64,000 nt of DNA from Paenibacillus donghaensis (GCF_002192415.1 NZ_CP021780.1:2046001-2110000); one strand, 5' to 3'; shown: positions 39,930 through 48,461, numbered from the stretch's first letter. Notes: a model not told the origin generated them from the letters alone. Numbers and translations are program-made.

Positions 39930-40820
39930 ATGAAATCCATCGCCTGGGTAACCGACAGCACCAGTACAATAGATCCGGAATTTGCTAGAAATAACCATGT
40001 CTATATTATTCCTCTGCGGCTAATTGTCAATAATGAATGTTATAAAGAAAATATCGAAATCACCGCCGACCAGTTCTATGATAAAATGCGCCAGCATGAC
40101 AAGGTAGGCAGTTCCCAGCCGCCGATCGGCGAGTTCGTGGAATTATACGAGCGGCTGAAGGAAGAGTACGACGAGATTATTGCGGTACATTGTTCCTCCG
40201 AGCTTAGCGGTACGTTCCATACCTCCATGCAGGCGGCGGACATCGCTGGAGTTACCGTGATTGGCATTGATTCCAAGGTGGGTGCTTACCCGATCCGTGA
40301 GATGATTCTGCGTGGCCTTCACTGGCAGCAGGCAGGCTGCTCTGCGCTGGAGATCAAGAGTAGAATCGAGAATATCATTGAAGAGATGTCCTTTTACCTG
40401 ATCCCTGCCAGCCTCAGCCAGCTGCATCGCAGCGGGCGGCTCTCCGGCTCCCAGCTTGTGCTGGGCCAACTGATGCGGATTCACCTGCTGCTGAAGTTCG
40501 AGGCAGGCAAAATTATCGTCGAGGACAAAATCCGCACCTTCAAAAAGACGAAGCAAAGATTGCTGGAAACGCTGGGCAAGGATATCCGGCTGATCAAGGA
40601 TATATGCATTATGCATGCCAACAATATGGAAGAAGCACTGAGCCTGGAGTCAGCCATCAAGGAGATGTCTCCCTCCGTGCGCACGGAGATCATGACCTTT
40701 GTGCCGGTGGTGGGCGTTCATATGGGCGAAGGCACACTTGCGCTTTCGTGGATCAAGAATACAGCCATGAACAGTATTGCTGTGGAGGACAAGGGGCTGG
40801 AGCCTGCGCTTCAGGCTTAA
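39930..40820 (+). CDS. degV: DegV family fatty-acid-binding protein
   Basis: 296 residues with the two-domain DegV fold. The N-terminal IAWVTDSTSTIDPEFA and VHCSSELSGTFHTSMQAA carry the Ser/Thr residues that bind the fatty acid carboxylate. GQLMRIHLLLKFEAGKI begins the C-terminal part. FVPVVGVHMGEGTLALSW contains the conserved HxGxG. FakB-type members present fatty acids to the FakA kinase, but no kinase gene is adjacent. ATG 39930 is preferred over GTG 39924. Confidence 0.92.
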   Translation: MKSIAWVTDSTSTIDPEFARNNHVYIIPLRLIVNNECYKENIEITADQFYDKMRQHDKVGSSQPPIGEFVELYERLKEEYDEIIAVHCSSELSGTFHTSMQAADIAGVTVIGIDSKVGAYPIREMILRGLHWQQAGCSALEIKSRIENIIEEMSFYLIPASLSQLHRSGRLSGSQLVLGQLMRIHLLLKFEAGKIIVEDKIRTFKKTKQRLLETLGKDIRLIKDICIMHANNMEEALSLESAIKEMSPSVRTEIMTFVPVVGVHMGEGTLALSWIKNTAMNSIAVEDKGLEPALQA

Positions 40821-40890
40821 GCGTGAACTTAATCTTATTTAGCAGATATCTTCCGGCGATCCCGCTGGGCGAAATTCGCTTGAATCCAAG

Positions 40891-40928
40891 AAACCAGCAG
40901 GTCCCGGAGTGTGGGTCCGCTGGTTTTT
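40891..40928 (+). terminator. Terminator after degV
   Basis: AAACCAGC and GCTGGTTT form the outer stem, with an inner GTCCC / GGGTC pair, followed by TTTTT. Confidence 0.8.
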
Positions 40929-40940
40929 GTGTTATGTATA

Positions 40941-41019
40941 GGTTTCACCCCCTAATTTATCCTTCTGTTTCTCGCAGAAACGGATGCCCCTTCTCTTTCA
41001 GAGGAGGGCGAAGCTAGGT
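40941..41019. repeat. Hairpin repeat copy 3, short apex form
   Basis: The leader CTAATTTATCCTTCTGTTTC precedes GCAGAAACGGATGCC, an apex CTCTTTCAGAG and GGGCGAAGC. The right arm is truncated (GAAGCTAGG), so the outer stem cannot close. From here to 41296 no gene is seen. Confidence 0.6.
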
Positions 41020-41296
41020 CTGGAAAGAATTTAGGCGTTAAAAGAAAATAAACTCTTAGACTGGCCATAAGTCATTAAGTTAACGGGCGGGAGAGTTTAT
41101 TTGTGATATGCTGAACCGTATCATAGGGAACGGCATGTTTCATGATTGTCTTTTCTCCAGTAAAAGAGTTGATTTATTCGAATTCAATAGAGAACTTATG
41201 GAGGTCTCAAACATTGAAAAAGACCCCTTGAAAAGGAGTCTTGTCTAATCATAGTATATGTCCGAGATTTAATGAACAGTATGGAAATAAAATGAT

Positions 41297-41668
41297 TTGT
41301 ACTTGATGATTAGTTTATTTGATGACAGTATATATGGCTGGTATGCGCTGGATATTGCAATTGCGGCAACTCATGCCGTATGGTGGGGATCTCCCGCAGA
41401 TGATCGAAAATCCAAAAATGAATTTACAAAACAATTCTTAAAAGAATTTTTAACAGGCTACTTCAAGCATAATGACTTAGATACCTACTGGGTTCGGCAG
41501 ATTCCCATGTTTATGGACTATAGGAATATATGCTCATACTTCTGGTGGCTCAATAGCTGGGATGGAGATGAGAGTCGCCTGTCTGAATTTCAGCAAACTG
41601 CAATTACCCAAGCCATTAATCTTATCCACAATGGTCAGATGTTTGATGGTTGCGATATACAATTATAG
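41297..41668 (+). pseudogene. Aminoglycoside phosphotransferase-like C-terminal remnant
   Basis: The frame reads ISLFDDSIYGWYALDIAIAATHAVW, matching the metal-binding IDFDD-xx-GW-xx-D segment of APH-fold phosphotransferases. FLTGYFKHNDLDTYWVRQIPMFMDYRNICSYFWWLN follows, as in their C-terminal helices. The whole N-lobe and the HxD catalytic loop are missing, and the first Asp of the metal motif reads Leu. No start with a ribosome site is present. It is a 3' remnant of a larger gene. Confidence 0.65.
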
Positions 41669-41751
41669 GACCGACCTATGGTCTTAATTTAGATATCCAA
41701 TACCATCAAGATTAGTAAAATACACTGCTGGAGGTGACGTATGGGAATCGA

Positions 41752-41898
41752 ATGGTTCGATATGATGTACCCGGTAATCCCGATTATACGTTACCAGAAA
41801 ATAGAAAAGAATTTAAAGAAAAGATTAGAGGAAATGTTATTGGAGGAAAACTTGGAGTAAGAGAACACAAATATATATGGAAAGCAATTAAACCCTAA
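41752..41898 (+). CDS. Short protein or toxin-tail remnant
   Basis: 48 codons reading VRYDVPGNPDYTLPENRKEF, then KEKIRGNVIGGKLGVREHKY. The composition looks like the C-terminal end of a secreted polymorphic toxin domain, but no catalytic motif can be named. A second frame starts at ATG 41741 with a much better ribosome site (GGAGGTG) and encodes 39 residues (GIEWFDMMYPVIPIIRYQK). Only one is likely real. The remnants at 41297-41898 suggest a decayed accessory locus. Confidence 0.4.
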   Translation: MVRYDVPGNPDYTLPENRKEFKEKIRGNVIGGKLGVREHKYIWKAIKP

Positions 41899-41943
41899 GT
41901 TGTTGGACACAACATTACGTTAACTGTGAACGTTAGTTCAATA

Positions 41944-42000
41944 AAACAGCGGCAGTCTAGGACTTTATGTTCTCGTCCATGGCTGCCGCTGTTTCTTTTA
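41944..42000 (+). terminator. Terminator
   Basis: AAACAGCGGCAG and CTGCCGCTGTTT form a perfect 12-bp outer stem with an inner GGAC / GTCC pair, followed by CTTTTATT. Confidence 0.75.
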
Positions 42001-42092
42001 TTGGGTGTGGAACGTCGTTCAGAGTAAATAGATGCGAAAGCGCACTTAATTTAGCCCAATCGCCAAGCAGCGGGGCGAATAAGTGCGAATCT

Positions 42093-42374
42093 GGTTACTA
42101 CTTAGGCCCAACGAAGAATTATAGGGAAAATGTACCGCTAGTTGGTCTCAGAATGGGGATTCGATGGGGGTATAGGGAGTTTCTACCGCTAATTACGTGC
42201 TATCCGCTTCATAATGCCCTCGAAAGCCAATTTAGTGGTAACTTTTCCCTATATGACATGAAAACCAAACACTAGCTGGGGAGTTAACGGTAGATTATCC
42301 CCATAGCCACCTACGTGTTTGGACTTAGAACGCTCAAATCTATATGGGAAAAACCAGGGTCCTAAGTAGTAACC
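42093..42374. mobile_element. GTTACTACTTAGG-bounded element, module C copy 2
   Basis: GGTTACTACTTAGG and CCTAAGTAGTAACC are the exact inverted ends. The flanking six bases are GAATCT and AAATCT (five of six identical). The 282-bp length equals that of copy 1 at 22875-23156, and the interiors align throughout (ACCGCTAATT, AGTGGTAACTTTTCCCTAT, CCCCATAGC). Confidence 0.7.
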
Positions 42375-42387
42375 AAATCTGCAACTA

Positions 42388-42490
42388 TATAAGATGAACT
42401 TAAGAATGGAGTAGTCGAGTTGTCAGAAAGCCTGATGCATAGGGCTTTCTGGCCGCTTCGTGTGTAACATTCTTAAGTTCACGTTCTATA
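42388..42490. mobile_element. 103-bp inverted-repeat element, copy 1
   Basis: The ends TATAAGATGAACTTAAGAATG and CATTCTTAAGTTCACGTTCTATA are inverted repeats of about 20 bases. A central stem CAGAAAGCC / GGCTTTCTG surrounds TGATGCATAG. There is no gene. A second copy lies at 55269-55370. It interrupts the right half of a palindrome in the surrounding array, probably with a TATA-type duplication. Confidence 0.75.
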
Positions 42491-42550
42491 ACCTCGAGTA
42501 AATCGGGCCTGTTACGCTCAAAATCTTAAATTAGATGCCTTTTCGCACTA

Positions 42551-42851
42551 CCGTAATCCAAACCCTCCCCACCCGAACTTCAGGTAACGGACCGTATAGC
42601 TCCAATTTCCTCATTTCTGCGCTGGTTTGGAATGTAACGGACCGCATAGCCTCTATATCGGAAAAACAGGCCTTACCTAGTGGGTTTCGGTTTGAATAGG
42701 GGCTCCTGAGTCCGTTAATAGTCTGAAAGGTAATCGCTGGTTACGGGTGACAGCCTTCCTTTGGTTATGCTCAGCCTCCTTGTCGCGCGGTGTGGTATGA
42801 CAGGCTCGGACGAGTAACACAAGGAACACAAGGGGGCTCTAAGTAGTAACC
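42551..42851. mobile_element. Module A copy 2, left end lost
   Basis: From TTCAGGTAACGGACCGTATAG to CTAAGTAGTAACC (right end 42839-42851) the segment aligns with 310-733. The left GGTTACTACT end is missing. The right end is followed by ACTTTT-GCAACTAAAT, a palindrome centre and half-site, as for intact copies. Confidence 0.6.
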
Positions 42852-42984
42852 ACTTTTGCAACTAAATCTGGCGTACGTGTGCAAACAAACTCCAATCGCC
42901 TTGTGCCGACATTCAGACCTTCGATGACCACTCCGTTACCGCTCTCCGCAACATAGTGAGCTGACTGCTGCTTCCCAAGCTGCT

Positions 42985-43407
42985 CTAGCTGCCGGAGCGG
43001 CGGAACATCTGGCCCAGCACCTCGCTCAGCACAAGGCCGGCGGCAATGGCCCCGGAGAGCATCAAGGCCTCGACGGCAATCTCTACCGCTTCGATATAGT
43101 CATTCTCAACGAATTTGCGCATCGCATCGTATGCCAGGCCGCCGGGGACGAGCGGGATAATTCCGCCCACACTGAAGATAATCACCGGCAGCTTAAAGGA
43201 ACGCGCGAAAAAGATGCTGATAATGCCCACAATCAGCGTAGCCGCAAAGGTGGCGGTGACCATGCCCCACTGCCGGTCCAGCTGCAGGTAGACGATCCAG
43301 CCGACCATGCCAGCCAAGCCGCACTGCAGCAGTGCACGCCGCGGCGCATTAAACAGGATGCAGAAGGTGGAGGCCGCGATAAAACTGGTTACAAGTTGCA
43401 AAAGCAT
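42985..43407 (-). CDS. Threonine/serine exporter ThrE-type, small subunit
   Basis: 140 residues with four to five membrane helices. ILFNAPRRALLQCGLAGMVGWIVY and FFARSFKLPVIIFSVGGIIPLVPG match the ThrE C-terminal half (YjjB-like, DUF3815). The GG-x-IPLVPG segment is conserved. In this split arrangement it works with the YjjP-like subunit encoded 39 bases upstream, probably exporting threonine or serine or a small organic acid. Confidence 0.88.
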   Translation of the reverse strand: MLLQLVTSFIAASTFCILFNAPRRALLQCGLAGMVGWIVYLQLDRQWGMVTATFAATLIVGIISIFFARSFKLPVIIFSVGGIIPLVPGGLAYDAMRKFVENDYIEAVEIAVEALMLSGAIAAGLVLSEVLGQMFRRSGS

Positions 43408-43446
43408 GAACAGCCAACCTCTTTCACATAAGGGATCTCAGAGCGA

Positions 43447-44319
43447 TTAGAACAGCGAAAGCACCAGCCCGATGCCGGTGCCGATCGCAAATGCGGTCAG
43501 AAAGGCGTCCGCGCCCTTGGAGATGCCGGATACGAGATGGCCGGCCATCAGATCCCGGACGGCATTCGTGATCAGCAGGCCGGGAACGAGCGGCATGACT
43601 GAGCCGATGATGATCTTGTCCATCTCCCGGCCGAAGCCGAACTGGACCGAGAAGAACGCCAGCAGGCCGATCAGGAAGGAGGCGCTGAACTCGGCGAAGA
43701 AACGGACCTGCACAAGCCGGTGCAGGTAGATGACCGCCGCGTAGCCCAGCCCCGAGGCCAGCAGCGCTGGCAGCGCATCCTGCACGCTGCCCTTGAACAT
43801 GATGGTGAAGCAGCCGCCCGTCAGCGCGGCGGCGGCAATCTGCAGCCACACCGGGTAGGCATGTGCGGCATCATCCACCTTGCCGAGCCGCTCGCGGGCT
43901 GCTGCTGCCGTGATCTGGCGTTCACTCAGCCGCCGGGAGATGTCATTCACCTCGGACACCTTCTGCAGGTCGGTCGTCCGCTCGGCGATGCGGAACAGCT
44001 TGACCGGCTCGGTCCGGCTGGTGGTGAACATAATGACCGTAGGAGTGACGTAGCTGTGCGCGCCGGGGAAGCCAAGCGCGGCAGCCATACGTGTCATTGT
44101 ATCCTCCACGCGGTAAGTTTCCGCGCCGCTCTGCAGCATAATCTTGCCGGCCAGCAGGCACAGATCGATAATTTCATAGGTTGAGGTATTGCCGGTACTG
44201 CCGGTATCGGCAGTATCGCTGATGGGGTCTGTGCTTTCCAACTTCTCTTGATCCTCCCCTGGAATGTTATATATCCGATTGTCGCCGCATTCACCCAAAA
44301 GATCAACCCTTATCGGCAT
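43447..44319 (-). CDS. Threonine/serine exporter ThrE-type, large subunit
   Basis: 290 residues. A soluble N-terminal domain (about 45-145) carries LAGKIMLQSGAETYRVEDTMTRMA, the YjjP/DUF1212 signature. It is followed by five membrane helices with GSVMPLVPGLLITNAVRDLMAGHL. The first 40 residues are acidic and Ser/Thr rich, so translation may start further in. It forms an exporter with the downstream small subunit, in one operon. Confidence 0.88.
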   Translation of the reverse strand: MPIRVDLLGECGDNRIYNIPGEDQEKLESTDPISDTADTGSTGNTSTYEIIDLCLLAGKIMLQSGAETYRVEDTMTRMAAALGFPGAHSYVTPTVIMFTTSRTEPVKLFRIAERTTDLQKVSEVNDISRRLSERQITAAAARERLGKVDDAAHAYPVWLQIAAAALTGGCFTIMFKGSVQDALPALLASGLGYAAVIYLHRLVQVRFFAEFSASFLIGLLAFFSVQFGFGREMDKIIIGSVMPLVPGLLITNAVRDLMAGHLVSGISKGADAFLTAFAIGTGIGLVLSLF

Positions 44320-44378
44320 AAATCATGAATATGAATTATAACCTGCTGCTAAGTTTATTTGAAATATAAAAAATTATA

Positions 44379-44497
44379 TGTTTCACGCCATAAATTATTC
44401 TTCTATTTCTCGCAGAAACGGATGCCTGAAAGCGATACGTAGTATCGCTGCTTCGGAAGCATACGCTTTGCTGAGGACGGCGAAGCCGTTTCTACTT
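44379..44497. repeat. Hairpin repeat copy 4, long apex form
   Basis: CGCAGAAACGGATGCC and GGCGAAGCCGTTTCT close the outer stem. An inner stem AGCGATAC-GTA-GTATCGCT is the same as in copy 2. The right edge supplies the stop codon of the Y-family polymerase gene (AAG TAG AAA CGG on its strand), so the element sits exactly at that gene's 3' end. Confidence 0.72.
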
Positions 44498-45754
44498 GTA
44501 GTGCCCGCCGATCTTGCCGGCGCGGTCTTTGATCAATCCCGCATCCGTGAAGGAGGAGGCGCGGCCGATGATGGTGTCGCCGAATTTGTTCTTCAGGGCA
44601 TCGGTGGCCCGCTCCAGCTCACGGTAGCGCGGCCGGGATTCAAACAGTGTCAGCTGATATTCACTTTCGTCCGACAGCCCGGAGAGGCTCAGGTGGACTC
44701 TGCGCACAGGCTGGCCGTCCCAGTGCTGCCGGAACAGCGGTACGGCGGCTTCATAGACGAGACTGGTGGCATTGGTCGGATCGCTCAAGGTGGTCTGCCT
44801 GGAGAAGCCGGTGGGCGTCTCGAAGCTTGCACCCTGGCAGCCGACCGACAGGACGGCTCCGTTGACCTTCAGCCTGCGGCAGCGTCGGCTGACCATCTCG
44901 GACAGCTCAAGCAGCACAGTCTTGATCTCCTGGAGCGTGTGGTAATCACGGGGCAGCGTCATCTGATGGCCGACGCTTTTGGGAGCGGCCTCATAGGTGG
45001 ACGGGCTGACCGGGCTGTCGTCGATGCCGTTGGCGATCCGCCAGTACAGCTCGGCATCAATATCGCATTTCTTGCGGAATTTCTCGCGCATTCGCCACTT
45101 CAGCTCAGCCAGAGGCAGCCGGGCCAGATCGCCGATTGTGCCAAGGCCCATGCTCTGGAAATGGGCGGACATCCGCCGTCCGACCATGAACAGCTGGCTG
45201 ATCGGCAGCGGCCAGAGCAGGGAAGGCAACTGCTCCTGAGTGAGGGTGAACTGGCCTGTGGTGTTCTTCTTGGCCCACAGATCGCAGGCCATCTTGGCTG
45301 TGACCTTGGAGTAGCCAGTGCCGACACGCGCATAGACTCCTGTATCCCTGCGGATCTGGTCCTGAATCGCCGTGGCAATCTGCTCCGGACTGCCGAATAA
45401 AGAGAGGCTGCCTGTAATATCAATAAATTGCTCATCAATGGAATAAGGCTCGACAAGATCGCTGAAGGTGCCCAGAATGTTGGTGATCTGGGCAGAGACA
45501 TCAATGTAATGCTGCATGCGCGGCCTGACAACAATCAGCTCCGGGCATTTCTGCAGCGCTTCCCGCAGCGTCTCGGCGGTGGTGATGCCCTTCTGCTTCG
45601 CCAGCGGGCAGGCAGCCAGCACAATGCCGCTGCGTCTGGCTGGATCACCGGCGACAACCAGCGGCTGATTGCTGTAATCGGGATGGGAAGCCTTCTCCAC
45701 AGAGGCATAGAAGCTCTGGCAGTCGGACAGCATAATGACTCGGTCTTTCTTCAT
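44492..45754 (-). CDS. Y-family DNA polymerase, UvrX/YqjW-like
   Basis: About 420 residues. The palm motifs are VIMLSDCQSFYASVEKA (first catalytic Asp) and YSIDEQFIDITGS (second Asp and Glu). The fingers, thumb (GLGTIGDLARLPLAELKWRM) and little-finger domain follow. The Asp-Cys-Gln-Ser start places it with UvrX/YqjW rather than DinB proper. It bypasses DNA lesions. ATG 45754 has GGAGAG upstream. A LexA box lies about 105 bases before the start. The stop codon lies in a hairpin repeat. Confidence 0.92.
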   Translation of the reverse strand: MKKDRVIMLSDCQSFYASVEKASHPDYSNQPLVVAGDPARRSGIVLAACPLAKQKGITTAETLREALQKCPELIVVRPRMQHYIDVSAQITNILGTFSDLVEPYSIDEQFIDITGSLSLFGSPEQIATAIQDQIRRDTGVYARVGTGYSKVTAKMACDLWAKKNTTGQFTLTQEQLPSLLWPLPISQLFMVGRRMSAHFQSMGLGTIGDLARLPLAELKWRMREKFRKKCDIDAELYWRIANGIDDSPVSPSTYEAAPKSVGHQMTLPRDYHTLQEIKTVLLELSEMVSRRCRRLKVNGAVLSVGCQGASFETPTGFSRQTTLSDPTNATSLVYEAAVPLFRQHWDGQPVRRVHLSLSGLSDESEYQLTLFESRPRYRELERATDALKNKFGDTIIGRASSFTDAGLIKDRAGKIGGHYK

Positions 45755-45857
45755 GGAACCACTCTCCAGCCGGGGCATGTGCCTGCGCCCTCAGGGCGTG
45801 CTTGCCATCCCCAGAAATACGCCGATCCGGCGCCGTGCATAATATAGCATTATAATA

Positions 45858-45871
45858 CGAACATACGATCC
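45858..45871 (-). promoter_or_regulatory. LexA/DinR-type SOS box
   Basis: CGAACATACGATCC matches the Bacillus SOS consensus CGAACNNNNGTTCG at 8 of 10 specified positions. It lies upstream of the Y-family polymerase gene, beside TATAAT-like sequence on the same strand, which fits damage induction. Confidence 0.65.
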
Positions 45872-45899
45872 CGTATATGCATATTTATTTCCAGGTTCA

Positions 45900-46481
45900 T
45901 CAACTTTCAAGCGTGCAGAGACCGGTGGCTACCCCGCCGGACACAATGGTGAGGATGGAATGCAGGAAGGTCTCCTTGGAGATCAGCAGTCCTCCCGCAG
46001 CGATAATCATGGCGTCTGTCATGAAAATAAGCACCCCCACATTCAGCGGAATATATCGCTGGATATAGTGAGCCAGCAGATCGGTTCCGCCGGTACTGGC
46101 CTTGAAGCGCAGCATCAGCCCGAGCCCGGTTCCCATCAGTGCACCGCCCATAATCGCGCTGGAGATGGAGCCGAATTCAAAATAGTAGAGGAAATGATAC
46201 TGCAGGGGACCCAGCAGCTCAATCAGAATGGAGGAGGATAACAAGCCCACCACACTGTTATAGAAAATCTCCCTTTCCTTCAGCCAGGCCAGCAGGAAGA
46301 TAGGCAGGCTGCACAGCACGATGGCCAGTCCGATTTTGGCGCCGGATAAATAATTGATAATCAGCGCAATTCCGATAATTCCCCCGTCCAGAATCTTATA
46401 GGGCACCAGGAAGAAGTTAGTTCCTGCAGCTATGAGCAGGCTGGATACCAAAATAATCGCGAGTTTAGGCCATGACCGCAT
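45900..46481 (-). CDS. YitT family membrane protein
   Basis: 193 residues with five membrane helices. FFLVPYKILDGGIIGIALIINYL and FGSISSAIMGGALMGTGLGLMLRFKASTGGTDLLAHYI are YitT-family signatures. The usual soluble C-terminal DUF2179 domain is absent, so this is the short form. Function is unknown. It is expressed divergently from, or independently of, its neighbours. Confidence 0.88.
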   Translation of the reverse strand: MRSWPKLAIILVSSLLIAAGTNFFLVPYKILDGGIIGIALIINYLSGAKIGLAIVLCSLPIFLLAWLKEREIFYNSVVGLLSSSILIELLGPLQYHFLYYFEFGSISSAIMGGALMGTGLGLMLRFKASTGGTDLLAHYIQRYIPLNVGVLIFMTDAMIIAAGGLLISKETFLHSILTIVSGGVATGLCTLES

Positions 46482-46581
46482 CGTTCACATCTCCATATTA
46501 AGACATGCTTATGAATATGCTTGGCAGATGGCAAAAATTTCTATACAGCAAAAAATCCTGCTTGCGCAGGATGGGAAAAAC

Positions 46582-47100
46582 TTAAGCGTGAACAAGCTCT
46601 GGTCGTTTGAGCTGAAGCGGCGGCGGAATCAGCCAGCCTCTTTGTTTGTTCAGCTTCAGGATGGCGTGGCCAAGGGCTGCCATCTGAGTGTGGATCTTGA
46701 GGAACTGCGCGGCGATATCCTCACGGATGCACATGCTCATAATCTGGCTGCACTCCACCAGGCTCATTGCAATGCCCGCAGAAACAGCAGCGGCAATCTC
46801 CTGGTCGGAGAAGCGTGCGCCGGCCGGAATATCCTCCAGCTTGACCGAAGGGCGGTCCGGGAGCAGTGGGAAAGGTGCAATGCCATTGTCCTTCAGCAGC
46901 TTGTCACAGGTCTTGATCTCACGGTGGGACTGGTCGATCAGGTCATCAATAATGCTCTTCAGCCCTTTATCTCCGGCATGATACAGATAAGCCTGCAGGT
47001 TGGACAAGGTACCTTTGGCTTTGGCAGAGAATTGCCATATACTGAATATTTCACCGTAGTGCATCGGTTCGTCTTTGGAATTGCCGTTTAGAATTCCCAT
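46582..47100 (-). CDS. DUF3231 family protein
   Basis: About 172 residues, one DUF3231 unit, a helical bundle of Bacillales proteins. HYGEIFSIWQFSAKAKGTLSNLQAYLYHAG begins the domain, and IKTCDKLLKDNGIAPF and FSDQEIAAAVSAGIAMSLVECSQIM follow. Many relatives have two such units; this one has only one. The role is unclear, with sporulation or coat association suggested for some. AAGGAGC lies upstream of the start; GTG 47109 is an alternative. Confidence 0.85.
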   Translation of the reverse strand: MGILNGNSKDEPMHYGEIFSIWQFSAKAKGTLSNLQAYLYHAGDKGLKSIIDDLIDQSHREIKTCDKLLKDNGIAPFPLLPDRPSVKLEDIPAGARFSDQEIAAAVSAGIAMSLVECSQIMSMCIREDIAAQFLKIHTQMAALGHAILKLNKQRGWLIPPPLQLKRPELVHA

Positions 47101-47260
47101 TTTCGGCACAGCTCCTTTATGAATAAGTTATAATCGTTCGATTAGATTGTCCTGGGAGAGATGTTTTATGCCAGGGATTCATTAGAAGCAGCAGTTTGTT
47201 AAAATATAAGAATGTGGAATACGGCAGAATTGTCGGAGCACAGAGAAAGGGGGGAGAACC

Positions 47261-48046
47261 ATGCTGGTAGGCTGGCGTGCATTTATACGTGCCTGGCGGG
47301 ATTATCCGTTGGAAGAAGGGGCCTGGATCAACGGAAGGTATCAGGTGCTATCCGTCATTGGTATGGGCAGCTACGGCTTAACCTATTGCTGCCTTGACGG
47401 TCAGCATGGAACAGCAGTGCTGCTGAAGCAAGCGAAGCCCAGCCGCAGGAAGCTTGCCACCAGCTTGCTGGCCCGTGAGCAGGCTGTTCTGAGGCAGCTG
47501 GAGCACCCCTATATTCCGGCTTGCCGGGATTATTTCGAGTATCAGCAATCTGCATGGCTGGTTACGGATTATGTGGAGGGAGAAACGCTGGAGCAGCAGA
47601 TTTTTGAGCAGGGCCGGGTATTCACAGAGCCGGAGGTGCTGCGGTGGGCGCTGCGGCTGCTGGACCCGATAGCCCATGTGCACAGCAAAGGGTATGTGCA
47701 TCTGGATCTGCGGATTCCCAATGTGATGATCTGTGATGAAGAGGTGTACCTGATTGATTTCGGTCTGGCGCGTAACATAGGCGATTACAGCAGGCCGCCA
47801 GATCGGATGCCTCCCGAGATTGACTCGGATTTAGAAGATGCTGCCCATCTGATGCTGTTTATGCTGTATTCTGCCTATGAGCCGCAGGCTGCGGAGCAGG
47901 AAGGCAGCTGGCGGGAGGAATTGAAGCTGTCTGCTTCGCTGGAGCTGATCCTGTGCCGGCTGCTTAAGCTGGAGGGGAAGCCTTATGTGTGTGCTGAAGA
48001 GCTGATCCAAGATCTAGAGAAGTGCCATCGTACGGATAGTGGGTAG
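47261..48046 (+). CDS. Serine/threonine protein kinase-like protein
   Basis: 261 residues of the eukaryotic-type kinase fold. The glycine loop is VIGMGSYGLTYCC, the Lys is in VLLKQAKPS and the Glu in REQAVLRQLEH. The catalytic loop is HLDLRIPNVM (Asp present) and the metal loop is IDFGLAR. The activation segment is short and the C-lobe small, ending without a membrane anchor. Substrates are unknown. GGGGGGAG lies upstream of ATG 47261. A terminator follows. Confidence 0.88.
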   Translation: MLVGWRAFIRAWRDYPLEEGAWINGRYQVLSVIGMGSYGLTYCCLDGQHGTAVLLKQAKPSRRKLATSLLAREQAVLRQLEHPYIPACRDYFEYQQSAWLVTDYVEGETLEQQIFEQGRVFTEPEVLRWALRLLDPIAHVHSKGYVHLDLRIPNVMICDEEVYLIDFGLARNIGDYSRPPDRMPPEIDSDLEDAAHLMLFMLYSAYEPQAAEQEGSWREELKLSASLELILCRLLKLEGKPYVCAEELIQDLEKCHRTDSG

Positions 48047-48062
48047 CCGGAATAAACTCAAA

Positions 48063-48099
48063 CAGGCCACCGTTCCTCATAACAGGAACGGTGGCCTGC
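48063..48099. terminator. Bidirectional terminator
   Basis: CAGGCCACCGTTCCT and AGGAACGGTGGCCTG form a perfect 15-bp stem between the convergent kinase gene and the small basic-protein gene. Confidence 0.85.
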
Positions 48100-48132
48100 T
48101 TTAGCAGGTCGGTTGGCGCTCAGCGGACAAGA

Positions 48133-48351
48133 TCAGCTGGAGCTGCCGGATCTGTTCTTGTAATGCTTGTGGCCATGGCGGCCGCCGCTGTGGCGCGCAT
48201 CGGAGGATGAGTGGCCTGCATAGCCCCGGCGGCTGCTGGAGGAGCGGGCCATTCTGCGCCTGTCTTTGGCACTGCTGGAGCCGTGGCGGCCGGGGCCTGA
48301 TTTGGAATGCTCAATGGAATGGAGTACCTTTCCGATCAGCTTTTTGAACAT
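48133..48351 (-). CDS. Small Ser/Gly/His-rich basic protein
   Basis: 72 residues. The N-terminal FKKLIGKVLHSIEH looks like an amphipathic helix. The remainder is low complexity (SSSSRRGYAGHSSSDARHSG, GRHGHKHYKNRSG), strongly basic and probably disordered. AAGGGGGAAT lies upstream. No family is recognised. Composition recalls small spore or nucleic-acid-associated proteins, but this is not a call. Confidence 0.6.
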   Translation of the reverse strand: MFKKLIGKVLHSIEHSKSGPGRHGSSSAKDRRRMARSSSSRRGYAGHSSSDARHSGGRHGHKHYKNRSGSSS

Positions 48352-48461
48352 TACGATTCCCCCTTAATATAAGTAAAAGCAACTACTAAAGCCTCGAGTT
48401 GCAGATTCACACTACTACTTACCCTTATTTCCATCTTACGATAGCCATTGCCAAATGTTTC

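Larger units (their letters stand above)
42018..42550. repeat. Palindrome array carrying two insertions
   Basis: Outside the two insertions the region reads as one reverse-orientation palindrome array. It has AATAGATGC-GAAAGC-GCACTTAATT, a spacer, AAGTGC-GAATCT [module C] AAATCT-GCAACTA, the 103-bp inverted-repeat element, the spacer CGAGTAAATCGGGCC, and TTAGATGC-CTTTTC-GCACTA. Spacers match those at 742-900. No gene is present between 41899 and 42984. Confidence 0.65.

Noticed and set aside
44378..45400. Long + strand frame opposite the Y-family polymerase
   Set aside because: It overlaps a polymerase gene with full motifs and starts in a hairpin repeat.
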